DNA of 45,691 nt, taken from an uncultured bacterium (GTDB lineage Bacteria > Bacillota > Clostridia > Oscillospirales > Oscillospiraceae). Every line of letters begins with the position of its first letter. Position 1 is the first letter of the stretch. Below the pieces are notes generated by a model that made no database searches, was not told the DNA's origin, and was given only the letters and a program-made list of their open reading frames with translations. Shown in pieces: positions 9,364-17,914 of the stretch. A program made the translations under genes and the position numbers. The stretch covers positions 1-45,691 of the forward strand of contig CAMWRX010000015.1 in the NCBI GenBank assembly GCA_947176765.1, written 5' to 3'.

Positions 9364-10035
9364 TTATTCCTTGCTGATGTCCACCACGGTCAGCACCCCG
9401 TCCGCCACGCGGAAGCGCACCTCAAGCCCGGCAAAGCCGAAGCCGTACACCCGCTGGGGGTCGTCCTGATAGTGGGGCCGGGGGTCCTGGGCCAGCACGC
9501 CAACCAGCGCCGCCCGACGGTTCTCCGGGATCCGCTCCATGAGATCGGGCGGAATCTCCACCGCCAGCGCCCCCTCGGGGGCCGCTCCGGCAAAGCCCCC
9601 CACCGCCTCGGGGCGGCAGTCGGCATAGGGGACGTAGGGCTTGATGTCAAAAATGGGGGTTCCGTCCACCAGGTCGGCCCCGGAGACCACCAACACCGGG
9701 CCGTCCGGGCCGGACAACTCCACCCTCTCCAGCTTCACGCAGGACAGCCCGATGGGGTTTGGCCGGAAGGGGGAGCGGGTGGCAAATACGCCCATGCGCT
9801 GATTGCCCCCCAGCCGGGGCGGACGCACCGTGGGCGACCAGTTCTGCCGCTTGTTTTTGGAGAACTCCCAAATCAGCCACAGGTGGGAAAAGCCCTCAAT
9901 GCCCCGCAGAGCCTCGGGGACGCGGTAGGGCGGCTCAAAGATGATGGCGGCCCGCAGCTCCTCCACCAGCCCCGCCTGCCGAGGCACACCGAACTTGGAG
10001 GAAAAGTCGGAGCGGATGTGTGCGATCGCTTCCAT
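9364..10035 (-). CDS. trmO: TrmO, tRNA t6A37 methyltransferase
   Basis: This 223-residue protein of the TsaA/TrmO family uses S-adenosylmethionine to methylate N6-threonylcarbamoyladenosine at position 37 of certain tRNAs. The N-terminal barrel contains the signature RSPFRPNPIGLS (about residues 87-98) and the following SGADLVDGTPIFDIKPYVPYAD segment, both diagnostic. The C-terminal extension with DPRPHYQDDP is common in the longer forms. It starts three bases after the stop of the upstream HD protein, without its own clear ribosome binding site, so translation is probably coupled. Its operon promoter lies upstream of the HD gene. Confidence 0.92.
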   Translation of the reverse strand: MEAIAHIRSDFSSKFGVPRQAGLVEELRAAIIFEPPYRVPEALRGIEGFSHLWLIWEFSKNKRQNWSPTVRPPRLGGNQRMGVFATRSPFRPNPIGLSCVKLERVELSGPDGPVLVVSGADLVDGTPIFDIKPYVPYADCRPEAVGGFAGAAPEGALAVEIPPDLMERIPENRRAALVGVLAQDPRPHYQDDPQRVYGFGFAGLEVRFRVADGVLTVVDISKE

Positions 10036-10038
10036 GGG

Positions 10039-10596
10039 TCAGTCCACGTTGGGGCTGGAGCGCATCGCCAAAATGGTTTTTTCCATCAGCTCGTCCAGCT
10101 CCCAGCCCAGCATGGCCGCGCCCCGCTCGATGACCTCACGGGAGCACCCGGCGGCGAACTTCTTGTCCTTGTACTTCTTTTTCACCGACTTGACCTCCAA
10201 ATCGCTGACGCTCTTGGAGGGCCGCATGAGGGCCGCCGCGCCGATGAGGCCGGTCAGCTCGTCCACGGCGAACAGCACCTTCTCCATCTGATGCTCCGGC
10301 TGGATGTCCACCGTCAAGCCGTAGCCATGGCTGGCGGTGGCGTGGACGACGGACTCGTCGATATCCCGCTCCCGCATCAGCTCCTGGCTCTTAACGCAAT
10401 GCTGGTCGGGCCACTGCTCGAAGTCCAGGTCGTGGAGAATGCCCACCACCTCCCAGAAGTCAGCGTCCTCGCCATAGCCCAGTTCCTGGGCGAACCAGCG
10501 CAGCACGTCGCCCACGGTGCGGGCGTGTTTGCGGTGGAAGTCGCCCTCGTTGAATTCACACAAAAGCTCCCAAGCCTGTTCGGGGGTGGGGATCAT
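10039..10596 (-). CDS. HD-domain phosphohydrolase
   Basis: This is a 185-residue HD-family protein. Metal ligands are visible as an early histidine (H21 or H24), the HD pair H55-D56 in GILHDLDFE, and later histidines in VVHATASHGYG. A conserved aspartate lies in FAVDELTG. Members of this group are described only as HD-domain hydrolases, acting on nucleotides or phosphate esters; the substrate cannot be read from the sequence. AAAGGAG precedes the ATG. It is the first gene of a two-gene operon with trmO. Confidence 0.85.
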   Translation of the reverse strand: MIPTPEQAWELLCEFNEGDFHRKHARTVGDVLRWFAQELGYGEDADFWEVVGILHDLDFEQWPDQHCVKSQELMRERDIDESVVHATASHGYGLTVDIQPEHQMEKVLFAVDELTGLIGAAALMRPSKSVSDLEVKSVKKKYKDKKFAAGCSREVIERGAAMLGWELDELMEKTILAMRSSPNVD

Positions 10597-10628
10597 GGCA
10601 AACAGCTCCTTTGTTTGTATTTGAAGGA

Positions 10629-10658
10629 ATCATATACCTCTCCTCTGCCTTTTGTCAA
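10629..10658 (-). promoter_or_regulatory. Promoter of the HD/trmO operon
   Basis: On the minus strand TTGACA (10653-10658) and TATGAT (10629-10634) are separated by 18 bases, about 35 bp upstream of the HD gene start. Confidence 0.75.
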
Positions 10659-10680
10659 TCCCTCAGGCGGCCGTTTGCCT

Positions 10681-10715
10681 GGGACGTCATTCGTCCGCAG
10701 GACGAATGACGTCCC
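10681..10715. repeat. Perfect palindrome between divergent promoters
   Basis: GGGACGTCATTCGTCC (10681-10696) is followed by GCA and its exact reverse complement (10700-10715), giving a 16-bp stem with a 3-nt loop. The right arm shares CGAATGACGTCCCT with the end of the palindromic element in addA. There is no U-run, so it is not a normal terminator. It lies between the HD-operon promoter and the cysteine desulfurase promoter. Confidence 0.8.
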
Positions 10716-10729
10716 TAACGCCTCCCCCA

Positions 10730-10758
10730 TTGACTTTCCCGGTGGAACACAGTACAAT
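10730..10758 (+). promoter_or_regulatory. Promoter of the cysteine desulfurase gene
   Basis: TTGACT and TACAAT are spaced by 17 bases, 35 bp upstream of the ATG, a near-consensus sigma-A promoter. Confidence 0.82.
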
Positions 10759-10793
10759 ACAAGGACTGCCACGCCAACAGGAGGAGAACCGCC

Positions 10794-11933
10794 ATGGATC
10801 AGCTCATCTATTTCGACTACGCCGCCACCACCCCCGTGAAACACGAGGCCGTGGACGCCATGGTGGACGCCCTCCGGCAGTTCGGCAACCCCTCCTCCCG
10901 CTACGAGTACGCCCGTCAGGCCGCTTGCCGGGTAAAGGAGGATCGGGTGACGATTGCCCGGGCCTTCGGCTGCTCCCCCGCCGAATTGTACTTCACCTCC
11001 TGCGGCACCGAGAGCGATAACTGGGCCATCCGCCGGGGGGTGGAGCTGGGCCGCCGCCGGGGGCGGCACATCGTCACCACCGCCATCGAACACGCCGCCG
11101 TGCTGGAGACCTGCAAGGATCTGGAGCGGCAGGGGTGCGAGGTCACGTACTTGAAACCCGACAAGGCGGGCCGTATCACCGTGGAGCAGCTCACCGCCGC
11201 CCTGCGGCCCGACACCGTTCTGGTGTCCATGATGCTGGTGAACAACGAGACAGGCGTTATCCTGCCCGTGGCGGACTGCGTAAAGGCCGTCAAAGCCTTT
11301 GATCCCGCCATCCTGTTCCACTGCGACGCCGTGCAGGGCTTTTTGAAAACGCCAGATCCCCTGGCCCGCTTGGGGGCGGATCTGGTGGCTGTCAGCGGTC
11401 ATAAGGTGGGGGCGCCCAAGGGCGTCGGAGCGCTGTACATCAAAAAGGGCGTGCGCCTGCGCCCCCTGCTCACTGGGGGCGGCCAGGAGGACGGCCTGCG
11501 CTCCGGCACCGAGGCCACGGCCCAGATCGCCGGCTTCGCCGCCGCCGTCCGGGCCAACGCGGCAGACCCGGGCCGTCTGGAACGGGCCGCCGCCATCAAG
11601 GAATACACGCTGGCAAAGCTGAAGGAGACCCTGCCAAAATTAGAGGTCATCTCCGCCGGGGACGCTCCCCACATCTGCGCCGTCACCCTCCCCGGCTACA
11701 AGAGCGAGGTGGTCGTCCGGGTGCTGGGGGATCAGGGCGTGTGCGTCTCCTCCGGCTCCGCCTGCCACAAGGGCAAGCCCAGCCATGTGTTCGCCGCCAT
11801 GAACCTGCCCAAGCCCTGGCTGGACGGGGCGCTGCGGCTGTCCTTCTCCCCCGACTCCACAAAAGAGGAGGCGGACGCGCTGGTGTCCGCCCTCACGGAC
11901 GCGGCGGGCCGCCTGTTCACCACCTTATCCTGA
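10794..11933 (+). CDS. Cysteine desulfurase (NifS/IscS family)
   Basis: This PLP enzyme releases sulfur from cysteine for Fe-S clusters or thio-modification. The 379 residues show the N-terminal YFDYAATTPV, the SGHK motif with PLP lysine K204, and the active-site loop SSGSACHKG with catalytic C324, a compact loop of the NifS/SufS-like desulfurases. AGGAGGAG precedes the ATG and a strong promoter lies upstream. No scaffold protein (IscU/NifU) or tRNA thiouridylase is next to it, so the sulfur acceptor is not indicated. The MATE gene starts 59 bp downstream. Confidence 0.94.
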   Translation: MDQLIYFDYAATTPVKHEAVDAMVDALRQFGNPSSRYEYARQAACRVKEDRVTIARAFGCSPAELYFTSCGTESDNWAIRRGVELGRRRGRHIVTTAIEHAAVLETCKDLERQGCEVTYLKPDKAGRITVEQLTAALRPDTVLVSMMLVNNETGVILPVADCVKAVKAFDPAILFHCDAVQGFLKTPDPLARLGADLVAVSGHKVGAPKGVGALYIKKGVRLRPLLTGGGQEDGLRSGTEATAQIAGFAAAVRANAADPGRLERAAAIKEYTLAKLKETLPKLEVISAGDAPHICAVTLPGYKSEVVVRVLGDQGVCVSSGSACHKGKPSHVFAAMNLPKPWLDGALRLSFSPDSTKEEADALVSALTDAAGRLFTTLS

Positions 11934-11992
11934 CGCTTTGTGCCCCCGGTGGGGCACCATCATCCTCAACGGCAAAGGAGTTTCCGACCAAT

Positions 11993-13375
11993 ATGTTCAA
12001 GCTGTTCCAGCGGGAAAAGGGCTTTTACCGCACGCTGCTGGCGCTCGCTCTGCCCATCCTGCTTCAAAATCTCATCACCAACTCTCTGGGGCTTGTGGAC
12101 ACCTTTATGGTGGGCACCATGGGCCAGCTTCCCTTGGCCGGGGTCACCCTGGCCAACATCCCGGTGTTCGTCGTCCAGCTCATGATGTTCGGCATCCAGA
12201 GCGGCTCCTCCGTCCTCATCAGCCAGTACCGGGGCAAGGGAGATCTGGGGGCCATCAACCGGATCATGGGCATCGGGATGTACACCGCCGGATTCATCGG
12301 GCTGGTATTTGCCCTCATCATGGGCTTCCTTCCCAACCAGTTTATGGCCCTGTTTGGCAAGGATCCCCAGGTCATCGCCACCGCCGCCCGGTACGCCCGG
12401 ATCGTGGGCTGGTCTTACCTCTTTGACAGTTTCGTCCAGGTGTACAACGGCGTCCACCGGGCCATGGGCGACCCCCGCCGGGGCCTGTACATCCTGGGCG
12501 TGTCCATGGCGTGCAACACCTTCCTCAACTGGGTGTTCATCTTCGGCAATCTGGGCGCGCCCCAGCTGGGGGTAGAGGGCGCCGCCCTGGCCACCCTGCT
12601 GGCCCGGGTGTTGTCCTGCTCCATCGCCGTCCTGTGGGCCGTCCTGGACAAGGGCTTCCGCATCGACCCCGCCCTGCTCCTCCGCCCAGGCCGGGAGATG
12701 GTGCGGCGTTTTATCCGCTTCGCCACCCCGGTGATGTGCAACGAGACCTTCTGGGGCCTGGGCTCCTCCCTGTTCCCCACCATTATGGGCCACATGGACG
12801 GCTCGGAGCAGATTCTTGCCGCCTACGCCATCGCGGGCAACATCACCAATCTTTGTACCGTGGGCGTGTTCGCCATCGCGGGCACCGCCGCCATCCTCAT
12901 TGGACAGGAGATCGGCTCCGGTCATGCGGACAAGGTGTACTCCCTGGGGGCGCTGCTCAACACGCTGGCCTTCCTGTTTGGGCTGGTGGCAGGGCTTCTG
13001 TTCCTGGGACTGCTCCACGTTTTTATCATCCCGGTACTCTATCCTCTGTTTAAGCTCACCCCTTCAGCGGGGGACATCTGCACCCTGATGCTCACCATGA
13101 TGTTCCTGATGATGGCTCTGCGCTCCATGGAGTGTACCAACATCGTGGGGGTGCTCCGGGGCGGCGGGGATGTGCGGGCGGCCACCCTCATCGACCTGAC
13201 GCCCCTGTGGGCGGTGGCCCTGCCCATCGCCGCCCTGTCCGGCCTGGTGTTCCAGCTGGGCATTTTCTGGGTGTATTTAGGCATGATGAGCGAGAATATG
13301 GTCAAGGCCGTGCTGGGCCTGTGGCGGTTCAAAAGCGGCAAGTGGATCCGGGATGTCACCGTCCCCAACTATTGA
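11993..13375 (+). CDS. MATE family multidrug/cation efflux transporter
   Basis: This is a 460-residue integral membrane protein with about 12 predicted helices in two similar halves, typical of the MATE exporters that use Na+ or H+ gradients. It begins MFKLFQREKGFYRTLLALALPILLQN, and NSLGLVDTFMVG is the conserved first-repeat motif. I chose ATG 11993 because AAAGGAG is well placed upstream. The reading frame is open further upstream, but that part overlaps the desulfurase. The substrate is unknown. It ends just before a strong hairpin. Confidence 0.92.
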   Translation: MFKLFQREKGFYRTLLALALPILLQNLITNSLGLVDTFMVGTMGQLPLAGVTLANIPVFVVQLMMFGIQSGSSVLISQYRGKGDLGAINRIMGIGMYTAGFIGLVFALIMGFLPNQFMALFGKDPQVIATAARYARIVGWSYLFDSFVQVYNGVHRAMGDPRRGLYILGVSMACNTFLNWVFIFGNLGAPQLGVEGAALATLLARVLSCSIAVLWAVLDKGFRIDPALLLRPGREMVRRFIRFATPVMCNETFWGLGSSLFPTIMGHMDGSEQILAAYAIAGNITNLCTVGVFAIAGTAAILIGQEIGSGHADKVYSLGALLNTLAFLFGLVAGLLFLGLLHVFIIPVLYPLFKLTPSAGDICTLMLTMMFLMMALRSMECTNIVGVLRGGGDVRAATLIDLTPLWAVALPIAALSGLVFQLGIFWVYLGMMSENMVKAVLGLWRFKSGKWIRDVTVPNY

Positions 13376-13384
13376 AAAGCGCAG

Positions 13385-13418
13385 ACGAGGGCCTCCCAGC
13401 GGGAGGCCCTCGTTTTCC
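13385..13418 (+). terminator. Terminator of the MATE gene
   Basis: ACGAGGGCCTCCC (13385-13397) pairs perfectly over 13 bp with 13401-13413, with loop AGC, followed by TTTCC. It lies between convergent genes and may also stop spoIIID transcription. Confidence 0.85.
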
Positions 13419-13675
13419 TATTCCCCTTTGTATTTTTTCCTGGTGGCGATGCCGCCCCGTATATGGCGCTCCGCCTTATTTTCCTCCAGGACTTTCTTTA
13501 CCTGCTCATACAGCCCCCGGTTGATGGCGGGCAGGCGCTCACTCAAATCCTTATGTACGGTGGACTTGCTGATCCCAAAGCGGCTGGCGGCGGCCCGGAC
13601 GGTGGCTTTGTTTTCGATGATGTACAGCGCCAGCTCCTGGGCGCGCTCTTCCATATTCCCCTTCACTGACAACAC
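13418..13675 (-). CDS. spoIIID: SpoIIID, sporulation transcription factor
   Basis: This small DNA-binding regulator acts in the mother cell during sporulation. The helix-turn-helix ATVRAAASRFGISKSTVHKDLSERLP and the C-terminal RHIRGGIATRKKYK segment are characteristic of SpoIIID. The open frame begins with GTG at 13675, but an in-frame GTG three codons later or the ATG of MEERAQ are alternatives. GGGGAG lies just upstream. It shows that the host forms spores. The 85-residue length is close to the family norm. Confidence 0.95.
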   Translation of the reverse strand: MLSVKGNMEERAQELALYIIENKATVRAAASRFGISKSTVHKDLSERLPAINRGLYEQVKKVLEENKAERHIRGGIATRKKYKGE

Positions 13676-13780
13676 TCCCCACTGTGGTTCTCGTCACGGT
13701 GATTTATATGCGGGAAGGGGCGGGGATATGAGGAAGGGGTGCTCCGCGCTTCCTAAATAAAAAATTAAGCTTCCATCTCC

Positions 13781-13809
13781 TTTACAGCGCCGATGAAAAA
13801 GTATATAAT
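13781..13809 (+). promoter_or_regulatory. Promoter of the XpaC-like gene
   Basis: TTTACA and TATAAT are separated by 17 bases, 38 bp before the chosen ATG. It rules out a start at 13793, which would lie between the -35 and the -10. Confidence 0.82.
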
Positions 13810-13846
13810 GGTTCTTGTTATCGCATTCCGGGAGAGGGGGATCACC

Positions 13847-15313
13847 ATGGCGGACGGCTACGGCACCGGCGGACAGGATCCGCAGAACAACTCACAGCAG
13901 GACAACACCTATCACTATAACTATAGCTATGGATCCGGCAAAGGAACCACTCCGTCCGGCGGATATAAGCCGCCCAAAAACTCTAACGACTGGGGCGAAT
14001 GGGTGGGCATCGGCGTTTTGCTGTTCATCCTGCCCTTTCCCTTCCTCAAAATCATCGGCGTGATCTGGCTGCTGAGCAAGCTGAGCAAGATGTCCTCCAG
14101 CGAAAAGCGGCGCTATAAGCAGGAGGCCAGGAACGCGGCCAACCGGGCCAGGAACACGGCGGAGCGCTTTTTCCAGCAGAACGCCGAGGCGGCCCAGCGG
14201 GGGGCGGAAGCCGCCCGGCAGGCGGCTGACGCGGCGGCACGCCAGGCCGCTGACAGCACCCGTCAGCAGGCCCAGGGTTCAACCGGCGGCACCTATCACT
14301 ATCAGTATCGGCAGGCCGCCCAGTCCCAGCAGAAGCAGCCGCCCAAGGCGGAGCCCTGGGAACAGGAAGCCCAGCCAGACGCCTGGAACCAGTCGGAGCG
14401 TGACCGGAAAAGAGCGCGGAAAAAAGCGGGACGCGGCACGGGCCTCATCATTGCGGGAAGCATCGTCAGCGGCATCTTCGCCCTGGGTTCTGCTGCAATC
14501 TCCATAGATATCCTTCAGATGATCGTCCACGGCTATGGCTGGGCTGATGAATTCATCGGACTCCTGGCCTGCATGATGTTTCTGGCGGGCGGTTTGGGGA
14601 TGCTGTTCTCCGGCATCGGCAAAAACCGCAGCAGCGAGCGCTACCTCAACTATTTGGCCTATATCGGCGCCAACCGGGAGGTGGCCCTGGCCCCCATGGC
14701 CGCCAGCTTCGGCGTGCCTGTGAGCAAGCTGTGCAAGGATCTGCGGCGGATGCTGGCCAAGGGCATTCTACCCACAGGCTACCTGGATCTGGCCGAGGGC
14801 AAGCTGTTCCTCACCGAGATGGGTTACCACACCCCGGAGCCCAAGCGGGAGACCCCGCCCGTTCAGGAAGAGACAGCCCAGGAGGCCGCCGCCCGGGAGG
14901 ACGATATCCTCCGGGAGATCCGGCAGGTCAACGACGCCATCCCCGACGCGGCGATGAGCGCCAAGATCGACCGCATTGAGGAGATCACGGGAAAGATTTT
15001 GAAGTATCAGAAGGAGCACCCCAACAAGGAGGGCCAGCTGCGCACCTTCCTGAACTACTATCTGCCCACCACCCTGAAGATCCTGCGGGCCTACGCCCAG
15101 CTGGACGCCCAGGGCATCGAGGGGGAGAACATCTCCGCCGCCAAAAAGCGCATCGAGGACATGATGGATCAGGTGGTGTCCGGGTTTGAGAAGCAGCTCG
15201 ACAAGCTGTTCCAGGACGACGCCATGGACATCACCTCCGATGTGGAAGTGCTGGAGAATATGCTCAAGAAGGACGGCCTGTCCGACGAGGGCGGGATCAC
15301 CATGACCCTGTAA
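13847..15313 (+). CDS. XpaC-like membrane protein (5-bromo-4-chloroindolyl phosphate hydrolysis family)
   Basis: This 488-residue protein has a C-terminal domain (about residues 270-480) that fits the XpaC family. The N-terminal 50 residues are rich in Gly, Asn, Gln and Tyr. One hydrophobic segment follows (about 55-75), then an Ala/Gln/Arg-rich probable coiled coil (about 85-145), then two membrane segments (about 200-255) before the C-terminal domain. XpaC was named for chromogenic phosphate hydrolysis in Bacillus and usually sits beside a TelA-like gene; none is here. The true function is unknown. The ATG at 13847 follows GGAGAGGGGG and lies downstream of a strong promoter. A winged-helix-like stretch (NREVALAPMAASFGVPVSKLCKDLRRM) precedes the C-terminal domain. 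Confidence 0.72.
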   Translation: MADGYGTGGQDPQNNSQQDNTYHYNYSYGSGKGTTPSGGYKPPKNSNDWGEWVGIGVLLFILPFPFLKIIGVIWLLSKLSKMSSSEKRRYKQEARNAANRARNTAERFFQQNAEAAQRGAEAARQAADAAARQAADSTRQQAQGSTGGTYHYQYRQAAQSQQKQPPKAEPWEQEAQPDAWNQSERDRKRARKKAGRGTGLIIAGSIVSGIFALGSAAISIDILQMIVHGYGWADEFIGLLACMMFLAGGLGMLFSGIGKNRSSERYLNYLAYIGANREVALAPMAASFGVPVSKLCKDLRRMLAKGILPTGYLDLAEGKLFLTEMGYHTPEPKRETPPVQEETAQEAAAREDDILREIRQVNDAIPDAAMSAKIDRIEEITGKILKYQKEHPNKEGQLRTFLNYYLPTTLKILRAYAQLDAQGIEGENISAAKKRIEDMMDQVVSGFEKQLDKLFQDDAMDITSDVEVLENMLKKDGLSDEGGITMTL

Positions 15314-15329
15314 TAGGGAAGGAAACGAT

Positions 15330-15722
15330 ATGGAACCTATATGGAACGAATTATACCGCGCGGCGAAGGCCGTGCAAAATGAACGCAAAATATCCGATTA
15401 TGTGTATGCCGGCGGGGTCGCCGCCGCGATACAATCCTCATCCGGAAAAATCTACACCGGCGTCTGCATCGACACCTGCTCTACATTGGGAATCTGCGCC
15501 GAACGCAACGCAATCTTCAACATGATTACCAACGGAGAGCAGGAAATCAGCAAAGTCCTCGCCATCATGCCGAACGGAAAGTCGGGCGCCCCCTGCGGCG
15601 CCTGCCGGGAGTTGATGGTCCAGTTGATGCCTGACCATTATCGGGAGATCGAAATCCTTCTTGATTTTGAGGCGGAAAAAATCATCACGCTGGGCGAACT
15701 CACGCCGGAATGGTGGATATGA
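15330..15722 (+). CDS. Cytidine deaminase family protein
   Basis: This 130-residue zinc-dependent deaminase has the motif CAER (C56, E58) and PCGACRE (C89, C92), the ligands and proton shuttle of cytidine deaminases. The subgroup with ICAERNAIFNMITNGE resembles blasticidin-S deaminase-like enzymes as well as Cdd, so the substrate is cytidine or a related nucleoside. GGAAGGAAA precedes the ATG, and the gene starts 16 bp after the XpaC-like gene. Its base composition is slightly more AT-rich than that of its neighbours. It ends at a bidirectional terminator. Confidence 0.82.
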   Translation: MEPIWNELYRAAKAVQNERKISDYVYAGGVAAAIQSSSGKIYTGVCIDTCSTLGICAERNAIFNMITNGEQEISKVLAIMPNGKSGAPCGACRELMVQLMPDHYREIEILLDFEAEKIITLGELTPEWWI

Positions 15723-15732
15723 GCAAAATAAG

Positions 15733-15768
15733 AGCGGCAAGGTCAAACGACCTTGCCGCTCCTGTTTT
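15733..15768. terminator. Bidirectional terminator between the deaminase gene and typA
   Basis: AGCGGCAAGGTC (15733-15744) pairs perfectly with GACCTTGCCGCT (15749-15760) around AAAC. CCTGTTTTATT follows on the plus strand. Confidence 0.88.
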
Positions 15769-15778
15769 ATTCAAACTA

Positions 15779-17608
15779 TCAGGACTTCCCGCCCTTGAGG
15801 GCCTTCATCCGCTTCTCGTGGTTCAAGATGCGCTTGCGCAGGCGCAGGTTTTCCGGCGTGACCTCCAGCAGCTCGTCGTCCGCCAGGAACTCCAGGCACT
15901 GCTCCAGGCTCATGGACTTGGGAGGCACCAGCCGCAGAGCCTCGTCAGAGCCGGAGGCCCGCATATTGGTGAGCTGCTTCTTCTTGCACACGTTGACGGT
16001 GATGTCCTCCATCTTGGGGCACACCCCGACAACCATGCCCTCGTACACGGGCACGCCCGCGCCGATGAACAGCGCGCCGCGCTCCTGGGCGGCGAACAGG
16101 CCGTAGGTCACGGACTCGCCCGTCTCATGGGCCACCAGGGAGCCGGTGTTCCGGCGCTGGATCTCGCCCTTAAATGGGGCGTACTTCTCGAACACGGAGG
16201 CCATGATGCCCTCGCCCTTGGTGTCCGTCAAAAACTCGTTGCGGTAGCCGAACAGGCCCCGGGAGGGCACCAGGAACTCCAGCTTGGTGCGGCTGCCGAT
16301 GGGGTCCATGGACAGGAACTCGCCCTTCCGGGCCCCCAGCTTCTCCATCACCGCGCCCACGTTGTCGGCGGGCACGTCGATGACCACCCGCTCCACCGGC
16401 TCGCACTTCTGGCCGTCCACCACCTGGTAGACCACGCGGGGGGGCGACACCTGGAACTCATACCCCTCACGGCGCATGGTCTCGATGAGGATGGACAGGG
16501 ACATCTCGCCCCGGCCCGCCACGTTGAAGGCGTCGGTGGACGCCTCCACCTCGGTGACCCGCAGGGACACATCTTTCAGCGTCTCCCGGAACAGCCGATC
16601 CCGGAGCTGGCGGCTGGTGACGTACTTGCCCTCCCGTCCGGCAAAGGGGGCGTCGTTGACGGAGAAGGTCATCTCCAGGGTGGGGGCGGAGATTTTGACG
16701 AACTCGATGGGCTCAGGGACGGCGGGGGCGCAGATGGTGTCGCCGATGGTGATGTCGCCGATGCCGCTCATGGCGATGATCTCGCCGGCGCTGGCCTCGG
16801 TGACGGGGGTGCGGGCCAGGCCGTTGAAGGTGTACAGGGAGGTGGCCTTGGCCTTTTTGGGGGCCTCGTCCTGCTTGTGGTAGTTGCACACCACGATCTC
16901 CTGGTTCTGCTTCACGGTACCCCGCTCGATGCGGCCCACGGCGATGCGGCCCACAAACTCGTTGTAGTCGATGGAGGACACCAACATCTGGAAGGGGGCG
17001 TCGGGATCGCAGTCCGGGGCGGGAATATAATCCAAAATGGTCTCGAACAGGGGCACCAGGTCGGTGCCCGCCACGTCGGGGGAATAGCTGGCGGTGCCCT
17101 GCCGCCCGGAGCAGAACAGGGTGGGAGACTCGAACTGCTCATCGGTGGCGTTCAGATCCAGCAGCAGCTCCAGCACCTCGTCCATGACCTCGTGGATGCG
17201 CTGGTCGGGGCGGTCGATCTTGTTCACCACCACGATGACCTTGTGGCCCAGCTCCAGGGCCTTGCTGAGTACAAACCGGGTCTGGGGCATGGGGCCCTCG
17301 GCGGCGTCCACCAGCAGGATGACGCCGTTGACCATTTTCAAAATGCGCTCCACCTCGCCGCCGAAGTCAGCGTGGCCCGGGGTGTCCACGATATTGATCT
17401 TGGTATCCTTGTAGTGGACGGCGGTGTTCTTGGCCAGGATGGTGATGCCCCGCTCCCGCTCCAGGTCGTTGGAGTCCATGACCCGCTCCACGGTGGCCTG
17501 GTTCTCCCGGTAGATGCCGCCCTGCTTGAGCATCTCGTCCACCAGGGTGGTCTTGCCGTGATCCACGTGGGCGATGATGGCGATGTTGCGCAGCTTTTCG
17601 TTTTGCAT
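15779..17608 (-). CDS. typA: TypA/BipA, ribosome-associated GTPase
   Basis: This 609-residue translational GTPase of the EF-G/LepA class helps 50S assembly, and stress and cold growth. The P-loop AHVDHGKTT occupies residues 13-21, followed by RGITI, DTPGHADF and NKIDRPD. The C-terminal part contains the TypA-specific RGLFGYRNEFLTDTKGEGIM and FKGEIQRRNTGSLVA blocks. AGAAGG precedes the ATG. It has its own promoter (17661-17689) and is monocistronic. A long plus-strand frame opposite it (649 codons) is only a shadow. Confidence 0.97.
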   Translation of the reverse strand: MQNEKLRNIAIIAHVDHGKTTLVDEMLKQGGIYRENQATVERVMDSNDLERERGITILAKNTAVHYKDTKINIVDTPGHADFGGEVERILKMVNGVILLVDAAEGPMPQTRFVLSKALELGHKVIVVVNKIDRPDQRIHEVMDEVLELLLDLNATDEQFESPTLFCSGRQGTASYSPDVAGTDLVPLFETILDYIPAPDCDPDAPFQMLVSSIDYNEFVGRIAVGRIERGTVKQNQEIVVCNYHKQDEAPKKAKATSLYTFNGLARTPVTEASAGEIIAMSGIGDITIGDTICAPAVPEPIEFVKISAPTLEMTFSVNDAPFAGREGKYVTSRQLRDRLFRETLKDVSLRVTEVEASTDAFNVAGRGEMSLSILIETMRREGYEFQVSPPRVVYQVVDGQKCEPVERVVIDVPADNVGAVMEKLGARKGEFLSMDPIGSRTKLEFLVPSRGLFGYRNEFLTDTKGEGIMASVFEKYAPFKGEIQRRNTGSLVAHETGESVTYGLFAAQERGALFIGAGVPVYEGMVVGVCPKMEDITVNVCKKKQLTNMRASGSDEALRLVPPKSMSLEQCLEFLADDELLEVTPENLRLRKRILNHEKRMKALKGGKS

Positions 17609-17660
17609 ATCCGTACCTTCTATCTGAATTTTAGAATCATTTCTCTAAGCACAAGATAGT

Positions 17661-17689
17661 ATTATATCCTCAGTTTCCTGCGATTGCAA
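17661..17689 (-). promoter_or_regulatory. Promoter of typA
   Basis: On the minus strand TTGCAA (17684-17689) and TATAAT (17661-17666) are separated by 17 bases, about 50 bp upstream of the ATG. Confidence 0.82.
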
Positions 17690-17740
17690 CAGTCGGAAAA
17701 GCGGAATTCCTGGACTTTTCGGAAAATTTATTGTGCCGCA

Positions 17741-17769
17741 TTGACAGAAGGCGGAAAATTGGTTACAAT
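17741..17769 (+). promoter_or_regulatory. Promoter of tRNA-Arg
   Basis: TTGACA and TACAAT are spaced by 17 bases, 24 bp upstream of the tRNA 5' end. Confidence 0.85.
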
Positions 17770-17793
17770 AAAGGTCGCTTAACAGCGGCACAC

Positions 17794-17869
17794 GCCCGCG
17801 TAGCTCAGGGGATAGAGCATTCGCCTCCTAAGCGAAGGGTCGGACGTTCGATTCGTCTCGCGGGTGCCA
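17794..17869 (+). tRNA. tRNA-Arg (anticodon CCT)
   Basis: The acceptor GCCCGCG (17794-17800) pairs with CGCGGGT (17859-17865; one G-U at the end), followed by discriminator G and an encoded CCA. The anticodon stem TTCGC/GCGAA encloses the loop CTCCTAA, with anticodon CCT at 17827-17829 reading the codon AGG. The T arm contains GTTCGATTC. Length is 76 nt. A terminator hairpin follows directly. Confidence 0.95.
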
Positions 17870-17876
17870 GTGAAGC

Positions 17877-17914
17877 CGGCAGATTTCCACAAGAAATCTG
17901 CCGACTTCCCCTTT
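17877..17914 (+). terminator. Terminator of tRNA-Arg
   Basis: CGGCAGATTTC (17877-17887) pairs with GAAATCTGCCG (17893-17903) around CACAA, followed by ACTTCCCCTTTT. The 17915-18035 stretch shows no gene. Confidence 0.8.

Noticed and set aside
9472-10839. A 455-codon plus-strand open frame
   Set aside because: It is the shadow of trmO and the HD gene; its end runs through the intergenic palindrome and promoters.
11741-11992. Upstream extension of the MATE frame
   Set aside because: It overlaps the desulfurase coding region; AAAGGAG before 11993 sets the start.
15710-17659. A 649-codon plus-strand open frame
   Set aside because: It lies opposite typA, is rich in His, Gly and Leu as antisense GC-rich frames are, and has no family motif.
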